A stretch of 18,021 bases of DNA from Chromera velia (Eukaryota > Sar > Chromeraceae), in assembly GCA_018398765.1 (NCBI GenBank), contig JAHBMJ010005856.1:216756-234776 (forward strand). Reading direction: 5' to 3'. The translations under genes were made by a program, and so were the position numbers. The notes below the pieces were generated by a model, which was not told the DNA's origin, searched no databases, and saw only the letters and a program-made list of their open reading frames with translations. Every line of letters starts with the position of its first letter. The stretch's first letter is position 1. Shown here in pieces: positions 8,319 through 16,868 of this stretch.

Positions 8319-8754
8319 TCTCAAGTTTGTTTCCCCCCTCGCCTTTGATTCAGAGAGGTGAAGGAATGGCCTTCAATGACAGGTTTCCTGTTATCAGCTG
8401 CTGCCGGACGTGTTCGTGTACCATGATTTACCGCACCTAGCACTGCACGTCTACTGTCCATCATTGCAGCTGCGACCATACTGTGACCGAAGAGACGAAG
8501 AGTTCTACCCTTTATCAGTTTAAATAGATGTGTATGGCTGCTTTCATTTAGTCCTTCTTGTTGTTTTTCTTCCTTTTCTCTCCTTTTCTCCTCTTCCCTT
8601 TTTCCGTTTCTCTCCGTGGTCTTCAGTGTTCCTTGCTTTTTTCGGCCTTCCTTCTGTACATTTTTTTTTTCATGTTAAGGTCTGTTTTTTCTGAGACTGA
8701 AAAGCGTAAATCGATTTACTTTCAAGTCCCTTTTTAGTCTTCTACATGCTGGTC

Positions 8755-10138
8755 TTTCATGTCGTTTTGTTGCCACAATATGCGTATTCGCAGTCTGGTG
8801 GCAAAGGATACTGGTCACTTACGTGAGGGGTCGAGCCTCCGCATCTCTTGTAAGTTGCTTGTGCGAACACTGCTGCAGGACCGTGTTGATCTACGAGGAG
8901 ATATATCGTTCTGTGAAGGGTGCAGGCTCTTCCTTCTGGCTCTCAGTGAGTCTGTCTCCTTTCACCATTTCGCCACTTATTTTTTCGACTGCTAAAAACT
9001 TTTTGGGTCTCTCAGTTGCCCCACTGTTGTGTGAAATCAGTTCTACTGCCCCCACTAATTCATCGAATGAGGTGTATTGCTTTTGTGTGAGAATCGATTT
9101 TACAATTTTATCGAACAGTCCTCTCTGGAATTTTTTTATCAGTCTTTCATCCTCGATTGACGAATTTGTTTATCGACAAAGGGAAGTGTACCTATCTGCG
9201 TACTTTTAGATTGTTTCTTCTTCTCTTTGCTGCAGGTTGTCTAAGCTGGCCTCTGCTCTCTCTACGTGCAGTTCTTTGAGTCCAAACTTCGAGAAGAATA
9301 TGTCTTTCAGGTCAGTGATGGTTTGAATTTTGCTCATTTTTTCATCGGATATGTCTATAAACCAGTCAAGTGCATTTCCTTTCAGTGATTTTCAGAAGTA
9401 GAACAGGATTTGGGTGATATTCCATTGGAAGGCAGTAGCGTCCAAATATCGAAAGCTCTCCAAAAATTCCGTGCGTCCTTTCTTTCTCCTGAATATGCAT
9501 TGATGTCTGCTTTAATTGGGGGGTTGAAGAAGTGGTTTGGGGTTGGTAGCAGTGGAGGAGTCGGTAGGAGAGCAGCTCTTTGTATGAAAGAGGGAAGATG
9601 TGATGGTACCAAAGCCGAACTGTCTGCTATCGTTTCTTTTACATGTAGTTTGTCCGTGTTAAGCATCAACTTCTTTTGTTAGTTTGAATGTGACTCCCTC
9701 TTTTGCTAATGCCTTCAGGACAGACGAATCCCATTTCTGTACTTGCATGGAACTGGCTGACGACTTCTTCTGCGCTTTATCGGTCTATTGATCTATCATT
9801 TCTTCATATGATTCTCTTTCACTCTCTTCTCCATTTCTTTTTTTCTTATTACTTTCCTTCCCTTTCTCATTCTTTTGTGTTTCGTTTTCTTCCATTTGTT
9901 CGTTTTAACTCTCCACTTCCTTTTTTGTTTCCTTTTCCTTATTGTTTCGATTTTTGTTATTCAAAGATTTCCCCTTTTCCTTCTTTTTCAGTGGCTCCTT
10001 AATTACTTTCTTGGGTTTTTCAGAAAGCTGAAGAGACGCGTCCATTTCGTGAAATTCGTTAGGGTCGCTTTTCTTGTTTTTTTCTAGTACTTTTTGTTGC
10101 TCCGTCAGTTTTTTCTTGGGCTGAGGCTTTCGAGCCAT
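8755..10138 (-). pseudogene. Decayed LTR-retrotransposon gag (Retrotrans_gag-like) with zinc-knuckle remnant
   Basis: Gag forms the particle that packages element RNA. Reading minus from ATG at 10138, the N-terminus is lysine-rich (MARKPQPKKKLTEQQ), open to 9905. A gag-type region follows in changing frames: KWDSSVLKALAKEGV near 9740, a proline-rich linker, ADINAYSGE near 9500, TEFLESFRYLDA, LKGNALDWF, DLKDIFFSKFG and LQQREEETI near 9200, then IKKFQRGL and SFDELVGAVE. This order and spacing match Retrotrans_gag (PF03732) of Ty3/Gypsy elements. Downstream, near 8843-8755, CGGS...DCEYAYCGN looks like the double-cysteine nucleocapsid knuckle with one Cys apparently replaced by Tyr. Damage includes a stop at 9388-9390, frame changes near 9660 and 9470, and stops near 9205 and 8891. 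It is certainly not translated whole. Confidence 0.82.
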
Positions 10139-10194
10139 ATTCGGTTCTCCCTTTTTAATGCTATGCCTTACGCAGAAGGATGAGTGTAGTTTAC

Positions 10195-10740
10195 TGTCAA
10201 ATAGAACGTGTGAAATTCACAGAAAGGACAAGGCTTCGCCGCTTGCACAAGAATGAAGAAAAGTCAAATTCACTCTCAGGTAGAATGCGTAAAATTCACA
10301 GAAAGGGCAGGGCTTTGCCGCTCGCACAAGAATGAAGAAAAGTCAAATTCACTCTCAGGTAGAATGCGTAAAATTCACAGAAAGGGCAGGGTTTCACCGC
10401 TTGCACAAGAATGAAAAGTCAAATTCACTCTCAAGTAGAATGCATGAAATTAACAGAAAGGGCAGGGCTTCGCCGTTTGCATGAAATTAACAGAAAGGGC
10501 AGGGCTTCGCCGTTTACAGAAGAATAGAGAGAGGTCAAATTCACTCTCAGGTAGAATGCGTAAAATTCACAGAAAGGGTAGGGCTTCGCCGTTCTCACAA
10601 GAATGAAGAAAAGTCAAATTCACTCTCAGATAGAATGCGTGAAATTAACAGAAAGGGCAGGGCTTCGCCGTTTGTAGAAGAATGAAGAGAGGTCAAATTC
10701 ACTCTCAGGTAGAGTGTGTGAAATTCATGAAAAGGGCAGA
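10195..10740. repeat. ~79-bp tandem repeat array, seven units, in the element leader
   Basis: Units starting GTCAAAT(T) lie at 10195, 10263, 10342, 10418, 10534, 10613 and 10692. Periods are 68, 79, 76, 116, 79 and 79 nt; the 116-nt unit contains an extra copy of a ~38-nt piece (ATGAAATTAACAGAAAGGGC and what follows). A typical unit has GTCAAATTCACTCTCAGGTA, then AATGCGTAAAATTCACAGAA, then GGGCAGGGCTTCGCCG and a GAATGAAGA tail. The array sits between the primer-binding site and gag, in the expected transcribed leader. Confidence 0.95.
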
Positions 10741-10872
10741 AGTGGGGACCCGGTTCTGTCTGATTTCGGCAGCGCTTCGCGGTGTGGTTCTGCTCGGTAT
10801 AGAATTTTGGCGGAGGATGGGAAGTGGGGTTCCATCAGAAATTTCAGCAGCGCTTCGCGATGTGGTCTTGCT
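10741..10872. repeat. Diverged pair of ~78-bp units beyond the main array
   Basis: CAGCGCTTCGCGGTGTGGTT near 10770 recurs as CAGCGCTTCGCGATGTGGTC near 10848, 78 nt apart, each preceded by a GAAGTGGGG-like segment about 30 nt upstream. Period and the GCTTCGC core match the adjacent array, so these look like older or divergent units of the same repeat. Confidence 0.6.
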
Positions 10873-11118
10873 TCTTCTCCTTCCAAGTACAGGATATCAA
10901 AGGGATGGCTAGGTCCAGGGAGTGTAAGTTGAGGTTTGAGTTGGTGGCTCGCAGGTGTGGGCTCCTGTAGTAAGGGTGTAGGTGATCACAGCATTCTGGT
11001 TTCCTCTGGCTGAACCTTTTCTCGACGAAGAAGGTAGTCTGCGTTGCTTGCAGAATGATATTGTTCAGCAAGAGAAGGTTGATCTCTGTTCGCTCAGCTC
11101 TTTGATCTTGTCGATCTT

Positions 11119-11134
11119 GAGCTAGGCGTCACCA
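11119..11134 (-). other. Primer-binding site for reverse transcription
   Basis: Two nucleotides inside the 5' LTR, the minus strand reads TGGTGACGCCTAGCTC. Its complement ends in CACCA, as a mature tRNA 3' end does. The TGG start and 2-nt offset are typical of LTR retrotransposons. I could not assign the tRNA; the match may not extend past the acceptor stem, because the next bases do not keep the invariant C61. Confidence 0.7.
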
Positions 11135-11136
11135 CG

Positions 11137-11602
11137 TGTTAAGGTCTACTTAGAGGGGTTGGCGCTGGTGAGTGCTTGCAGAGGTTTAAGGATCTTCAGG
11201 GCTTGATCATGTCGCTGGAGTGGTTCAGGTCGATCTCCAATGATAGACTCGATCCATGTCAGAAGCATAGAGATTTCTTGCGATTCGACGATCGTTCTGA
11301 TTTCCTTGCAGTCTTTCAGCAAGTCTTTCAGAAGTCTTTCATCTGATTTCGAACGAATTGTAACAGGCCAACATCTATATGATACAAGACGTTAACGTCC
11401 TGCACCTTCTTTCTTTGATTCTTAAAAAGGAGGTAGCGAGGCTTGAACCTATGACCTCTTGCTTGTTAGTGTTGTATGCTAACCATTAGGTCATGAAGGC
11501 GAGTGATGTGCACGATTCTCTTTTGCTCAGTATTACTTTAAACCACAATCAATTCATTTAATTTCTATTTTCTTTCTAGCTGTGCTTAAGTAGCGCATAG
11601 CA
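11137..11602 (-). repeat. 5' LTR (right copy)
   Basis: This 466-nt direct repeat of 4459-4907 has the same TG...CA ends and an additional 17 nt (TTGCGATTCGACGATCG region, near 11278-11294) absent from the left copy. In the minus sense it should contain the element promoter. It carries the same GACGTTAACGTC palindrome (near 11388-11399) and tRNA-like block as the other LTR. Confidence 0.92.
11429..11500 (-). other. 72-nt tRNA-like block in the 5' LTR
   Basis: The sequence is identical to the block at 4734-4805, including A-box-like and B-box-like motifs and the trailing T5. In the 5' LTR it lies within what should be the promoter region, so Pol III factors could bind here. Stem pairing is mostly absent, so it is not expected to make a functional tRNA. 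Confidence 0.6.
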
Positions 11603-11606
11603 TGGT
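11603..11606. repeat. Target-site duplication, right copy (TGGT)
   Basis: The partner of 4455-4458, immediately after the CA end of the right LTR. The reconstructed empty site would be ATTTTG-TGGT-TGATATTC, in AT-rich intergenic sequence. Confidence 0.75.
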
Positions 11607-13222
11607 TGATATTCTGATCATATTCAGAACTTGAAAGGTTGACATGTAGGTAATAATATATGTTTATGAATCTTAGTTAAAGAGAACCAGTGATAGTTGA
11701 CGCAGATGCAGTTTTTATCTCGTTTGACCAACGAAAAACGATTGCTTTCCACTTTGGCCCCAGCTTTGGTGACAACTTTGAGAGAACTAGAAATACAAAT
11801 GCCAATACGGCGCTGTATGTCTTCTGGGATCCACTCGTACTATCACCCTTTCCCGGTTTCCCGTTCTTTACTCCTTCCCTTGCTCTCACGACTCCCTCCC
11901 CCGCCCCCTCTCTCACTTCCGTCCTTTGTGTGTCGACAGCCGAAACCATTCAGTCAGTCTGCTTTCACCAATCTAGTCCTTCTCTTGATTCCTCAGTGTG
12001 TTGCACCCCTTTCCCCTCCACTGGCAATGTGCATGATCATCGTGTTGAACTCCCACCAGTCTATGCCTCCTCCCGTCTGCAGAGTAGACGTTCATTTTCA
12101 TATGGTGAGATCGAATCACGTCAATGACAACATGCAAGCACGACGACGGCGACAAGAACAGCACTAAGTTGAACGTACACCGGTGTGCTGCTGTGACTCG
12201 ATTAAACACCCAGAGTCATCATTTGGAGCCTTGCAAACGCATGCATACTGTAAGACAAGATGAAGATGTCAACAAATCGGGAAAGGGGAATCAGGTGAGT
12301 GGTCTGAAAGCTTTTCTCTAGCTGCATCGGTTGAATGCATGCTCCTTCTGTTTGTAGTAGTACTCCAAAGTCATTCAGGGGTGTACACAGTTAGTTAATT
12401 GTTCTGATTGGAAATCGGAACTGTGGACTCGATGCACAAGAACGGATGTCAAATCACGTAGACTGAGGTTAGTCATAAACACTGTAGAGGCTTCACACAG
12501 AGTGGTTGTGCATTGTCTCTGTCACCCACCCACCTCTTCAGCTCCCCTTCCTGCAGACTGTCCCTCCACATCGACCCCTTTCGTGCCCCACTGTGCTTTC
12601 ACCCACTCCCTCAAATGTCTCACGGCCTTCGTATCCAGGCACAGCCCGACTCGATTGCAAAACTTGCCCAGGTCATTTCTGCAAAAAGCTTGCTCAAAAC
12701 AAAGCAAAGCAACAACATGTCGGGTGGGGACGTTCTCGGAAGACTCCCATCTTTTTTATCGGAGTGCAAAGGGAGGCGAAACAAACCCAAGAAGTTTTGA
12801 ACACCCAGTGATGGCACACCCAGAAAATTCAATTTTCATTTGTAGGATGAAACACCCAGAGACGAAGAATCTTTTACGCGACAACCCAGGACAACAAGAA
12901 GAAACGAGAGGTCGGCCTTCAACGAAAAAGTTGCGTGCGTGTCTGCACCAGGGGATCAAACAACAAATGCTACTCGACAATCCAGTAGGAGGACAGAGAA
13001 CAACCGTGAAAATATAAGTGGGGCTTGGTTCGCATTTTCACCAGACAGGCACGCGCACAATGGAGAGAGAACGACAGACACACATTGCAATTAAGCAAGG
13101 GACATGCCCCCCTTCCCTTCCCTTCCAGTCAGAGAGAGAGAGTCAAATCAATCCGACCATGCACAACCAAAGAAAGATACAGCAGGCAGACACGCAAAAG
13201 AAAGCAAAAGAAAAATACGCAC
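11607..13222. other. Stretch without a recognised gene
   Basis: Open frames up to about 170 codons occur (11697-12167 plus, 12502-13017 plus, a ~60-codon minus stretch at 11640-11840), but they overlap each other and show no domain, signal peptide or repeat that I can name. The plus strand from 11860 to 12030 and 12530 to 12660 is pyrimidine- and proline-codon-rich, which opens frames by composition. Parts could be exons or introns of the minus-strand gene system to the right. Confidence 0.4.
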
Positions 13223-14167
13223 ATCGATAGAAAACCCTTGGAGTCGGAATCGAAGTCTCCAAAAAGTCCAGGAAGCTCCGAACCCTCCAGAGAGGAAATC
13301 AATTCGAAAGTTCTCTTTACAAACACCTTGGGGGAGAATGAAGAACAGGAAGAGATTGGAGCGGACGAGAGATTGGTGTGAGGCGAAAACGAAAAAGAGG
13401 AACTCTCGGGGACTTCATCCTTGAGGTGCGCGATGGGATCTTCCACTTTGTCCAGTCCACTCTCTTTCTTCTCGGTTGTTGTTGCTCCTTTGTCTTCTTC
13501 TACTACTTTTGCTTTGTCCTCCTGCTCTTCATCCCCACTTTGACTTTCTGTTTCTGTTTCGGGTGGAACAACAAAGATGTCAAAGCTTTGCCTCTCTTTC
13601 TCAGCGTCTCCCGCCTCTTCCCCCTTTTCTGATCGACTCAACAAAGACCCATTTTCTTCTACATCAACTACACAATCTCTCTTTGAATCCTCTTCTCGTT
13701 CTTCATCGTCCTCCTTTATCATTATCACAGAAGCAGACGGTCCCCCCCTTACAGAAGCTTCCTGCTCTCTGCCTTTCAAGGGGGTCGGGGACAAACTCGT
13801 TTTTGCAAACAAACTCAAACCACGCTCCCGTTGTTCTATCCGAATTTTCCTCTCTCTTCTGTATCTCTTCCGGGCTCTGTGTGAAAGAAGAAGCAGCTCA
13901 AATGCATAAGCCTTGAAGTCTTCCCACAAGAGAACCGAATTGTCTTTTTCCTTTTCTTCTTCCCGCCCTTCTTTGCCTTTCAAGTTCTCCTCCACACTCT
14001 CTCCTGTCTGGGTTTCGTCTTCTTCTTCTTCTTCCCTTTCCCCTGCCTCCTCACTCCGGCAGTCCCGGGAGAATTGGGCTGCCCGACGGACGTGGGCGGT
14101 CAAGGCCTCTGCCCTTCCAGCGGAGAACCGGACTCCCAGGCGGTAGAGGAAGCCTTTGAGAGATCGG
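13223..14167 (-). CDS. Putative exon of an acidic, low-complexity protein
   Basis: The minus frame is open from 14415 to 13129. The convincing part is strongly charged: EERE-type runs, KGKEGREEEKEKD, a mixed helix WEDFKAYAFELLLLSHRARK followed by basic RRERKIRIEQRERG, then an acidic and serine-rich region. The frame ends FGDFDSDSKGFLS, which resembles the first nine positions of an EF-hand loop, immediately before a possible donor (AT|GTGCGT at 13222). After that the frame becomes hydrophobic and intron-like. A possible acceptor (GCGCGCAG) lies at 14168-14170. Both borders are inferred. I do not recognise the family. Charged bias opens long frames by itself, so coding is plausible rather than proven. 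It may belong with the minus-strand frames further right. Confidence 0.45.
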
Positions 14168-14806
14168 CTGCGCGCGTCAATTACAATTGATGCATTCGCA
14201 TGAAGAATGATAGAGTCAAGTAAAGAATTAATTGGATTTGCGTGGGGAAATTTACAACCGAAAATAGACAGAGGGGACCGACAGCCAGAATGAGTGCCTG
14301 AACGAAACTCAACGCACAACTCTGTTTGTGTGCTCGATGACATGTGTATGAGTGAAGCAAACACTTTGGTGCTGGGCAGAACCGAGCGGCATCGGACATT
14401 GTCTAGCATAGACACGCAATCTGTTTTTTTCCTTCCTTCCCAATTGACTTTTGAAGGGCTGCATCACCTTTCGTTGCTGCATGGGTTGAAGATGAAGAAG
14501 AGAGGCGCATGACGATTTATTTCTCTTCATCGCAGATGGATGCATATATTCTGTCCTCAAGAAAATATGACGTCACATTGATTTGTGCCGACCTATCGAG
14601 ACCCCCTTTCCCTTCTCGGTCGTGGTCCCGAAAGATTTTCTTCAACTCGACCAAAGAGGAGACCTCAAGGAAAGAAGTCAGGCGCTTTCCCATCAGACAA
14701 ATCAGAGTTTCCTGTGTACACGCGTACCAGCACTCACGCACACACACACATGTGTATATATAGGTATGTAACACATATATGTACACATGTGTAGACACAC
14801 ACACAC

Positions 14807-14857
<51 letters not shown>

Positions 14858-15246
14858 CACATACGCATGCAAATGCGTACCTGCAGGTATGAACAATTCA
14901 TAACAGACAAACAGCAAGAAAGGAAGTCGGCTATGCTCGTGTCAGAGTTTCGAACAGCTGGAGCATGAAGAAACAAAACTACGTCACTCAATTAAGAAGG
15001 GCTTGAATCTTCTTCCGCCCATTGCGCTTTGTGTGTTTTGCCTCTGAGAGGCGAAACAGAAACAAATCCTGACAGCGTCTGTGTCAGGCAGGGAGTGGAA
15101 TCCCTCCCACCGCTTTGATCATCTGCAAGAACGCTCCAGACTGACGTGCCGGCTCGATGAGAGCTCATGCATGCCTTGAATGCGAAAGATTTTTTTGAAT
15201 TTGTACAATTCGTGCAGAAAAATTTGATGGTGTCTTCTCTAATCAT
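14168..15246. other. Non-coding stretch, probably intron or intergenic, with CA microsatellite
   Basis: No frame here looks coding. It is AT-richer than its flanks and contains the CA repeat and inverted repeat described separately. If the flanking minus-strand frames are exons of one gene, this is a ~1.1-kb intron; otherwise it is intergenic. Confidence 0.4.
14735..14862. repeat. (CA)n microsatellite with internal inverted repeat
   Basis: A short CA run (14735-14750) leads into ACACATGTGTATATA (14746-14760), whose imperfect inverse TATATGTACACATGTGT follows at 14776-14792. A long (CA)n run, with a few CG interruptions, then extends from about 14795 to 14852. The two arms could form a stem of about 15 bp with a 15-nt loop. 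Confidence 0.9.
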
Positions 15247-16218
15247 TCAATCACCAAAAATAAAAAAGAATGCAGTTTGCACAGTTGATCTTTTTGCTTT
15301 CGGAGCTTCCAAGGACAGACCCACCTCCGCAGGTCCCTCCTCGCCCCCCTTCGCCTGCGCCTCTGCATTCCCTCTGCAGACTGGCGGGCAGCTGGCCGAC
15401 TGAAATTTTCTTTGCAGACGCTGCTGCCCTTTCAAAGGACTCCAGAGCGTATTTTTCCACTCCTCTGTCGCAGCCTGAATGCGTGTGCTCCGAACTGCAG
15501 TACTGCCATCGAGGGGCGCACGGCATTCGAGGGGAGGCGGGCCGAGGCGGACCCACCGGACAGTTGACGGGCGTACAGAGGGAATGAGAGGGGAATGCGA
15601 ACGGCTTCTGCGGCCTCTTTGCATGGGGGGGAATTTGTGTGCTGCAGGAGAATGAGAGGGCTTTCTGAGAGTTTGATTTTTCCTTCTTGAGAGAGAGCGG
15701 TTCTGGAGACGACGAGTCAGTGTGTGATCATGTGGGGAGCTGTTTGGAGGGTTGTGGTTTTTCAGGTTAGTTGGGCTTGGAGCTGCGTTGTGGCCTTGCA
15801 GGTGGACAGTTGTTTTTTGCTGACGAGGCGACAGATGGACTTTTTCTTCTTTCCATTCATTCTGCCTCCTGATTGTTGAAGTGGCGGGTACCAGAGAGGT
15901 GCTGCGGATCTGAGGGGGGTTGCGATGGGGAGGCATACTGCGAGAGACTTTTTTTGAGTTTCTTCGCATTTTTCTGTGCGGGAAAGACGGGAAGGCAGAG
16001 GGAGAAAAAGTGACCGAACGGATCCTCATCTGAAGAGGGGAAGGGGAAGGGGGCGCTTGCAGATCCCAAACAGAAACCGCATCGTCGTCATGGTTCAAAT
16101 TGGGGGTATGAATAGAACTAAAATTTTGGGGGGCTTGTTTGGAACTTCTCGTCGAAAAGTAGAAAGGAACGTCGGGAGGAAAAATATTTGCCGACTGTTC
16201 TGATATGCGATGGTGCAA
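15247..16218 (-). CDS. Possible exon of a basic Ser/Arg/Pro-rich protein (weak)
   Basis: The minus frame is open for 323 codons with many S, R, P, H and N residues, including SLSRRKNQ, QRGRRSRSHSP and several SP dipeptides. The composition resembles disordered RS-like regions. A second minus frame at 15251-15556 and a plus frame at 15270-15587 are also open, so frame choice is uncertain. The end (FFFIFGD) is unlike coding sequence and suggests that a real exon, if any, stops earlier. I cannot name a family or function. Confidence 0.25.
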   Translation of the reverse strand: MHHRISEQSANIFPPDVPFYFSTRSSKQAPQNFSSIHTPNLNHDDDAVSVWDLQAPPSPSPLQMRIRSVTFSPSAFPSFPHRKMRRNSKKVSRSMPPHRNPPQIRSTSLVPATSTIRRQNEWKEEKVHLSPRQQKTTVHLQGHNAAPSPTNLKNHNPPNSSPHDHTLTRRLQNRSLSRRKNQTLRKPSHSPAAHKFPPMQRGRRSRSHSPLIPSVRPSTVRWVRLGPPPLECRAPLDGSTAVRSTRIQAATEEWKNTLWSPLKGQQRLQRKFQSASCPPVCRGNAEAQAKGGEEGPAEVGLSLEAPKAKRSTVQTAFFFIFGD

Positions 16219-16868
16219 CTTTTTGTTTGTCTCTTTTTTCTGCGCTGTGTCAACAATAGGAGTGTTGGACTGTGTCTCCTGAAAAATTTTATCCTGTTCT
16301 TTCGGTGCGTGTGTGGATTCATGGGGAGGGAGGCGTCGCCATCGACTTTTTCCTGCTTTGTCCTCTTTGTTGCGGCTTTTGGGCAGTGATGGAAGGAACG
16401 AGGGGTCCGAGAGGGCAGTCAGGCCTCGGTGTGATCTGGTGCTCCTGCAGTGAACATCCAGAAAGAACTCAACTTATCAATCACTTGCGTTCAAATAATT
16501 TCTCTTCTTCTTTAGTTCCTGTAGAGAAGACAGCGCACTGTGTAGAGCTGTCGCTTGAGACCAGGTTAGAGAGCAAAGCACAAAAACACACACGCACGTT
16601 TAGTGAGAGGGTGGGGGAAAATTCACGTTTTTGATCGAATTCGAGGGCTGTTTTTTCAAGATGCATCAATACGTGCTTTTGTATTGTGAATAAACGCATC
16701 GGGACCGTGAAGCGCCGACAATTAAACCCAGAAAAGTGAAGCTTCTTCTCAGATGTCAGGAAAGACACACACGAGGGCCATAGCTGAGATGCATATACAG
16801 AAAGAGTGCGTGTCTTCCTTCTCCCCCCTGAAACAAACAGACTGGCAGGCACACAGCTAGACAAATTT
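16219..16868. other. Stretch between low-complexity minus-strand frames, no gene recognised
   Basis: A 185-codon minus frame (16481-17038) crosses this stretch but overlaps the better frame to its right and has no recognisable features. It may be intron or 3' UTR of that gene. No RNA gene or repeat of note was seen. Confidence 0.35.

Larger units (their letters stand above)
4459..11602 (-). mobile_element. Complete LTR retrotransposon insertion, gag-only, Ty3/Gypsy-like, decayed
   Basis: The element is 7144 bp and bounded by two direct repeats of 449 and 466 bp that start TGTTA and end AGCA, flanked by TGGT on both sides. In minus orientation the right repeat is the 5' LTR. Just inside it lies TGGTGACGCCTAGCTC, which fits the complement of a tRNA 3' end ending in CCA. 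Next to the 3' LTR is a purine-rich tract. The order in the minus sense is 5' LTR, primer site, tandem-repeat leader, gag remnant, possible chromodomain-like remnant, ~3 kb without recognisable pol, 3' LTR. The LTRs differ by about 17 substitutions, nearly all transitions, plus a 17-nt indel (counted by eye), so the insertion is not recent. Gag has stops and frameshifts, so the copy cannot move by itself. Confidence 0.9.

Noticed and set aside
10195-10740. CRISPR-like array of regularly spaced repeats
   Set aside because: The whole 79-bp unit is repeated with no variable spacers, the setting is a eukaryotic retroelement, and no cas genes exist.
11640-11850. ~65-codon minus-strand open stretch beginning YEWIPEDIQRRIG, beside the right LTR
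   Set aside because: It looks slightly protein-like, but stops on both sides, lacks a family match I can name, and is short enough for chance.
12502-13017. 171-codon plus-strand frame
   Set aside because: Three other frames are also open here, with no recognisable motif; a chance ORF cannot be excluded.
13129-14415. Complete 428-residue protein from the full open frame
   Set aside because: Both ends look non-coding (hydrophobic CVFFFCFLL tail and an AT-rich first ~80 codons), so only the central part is proposed as an exon.
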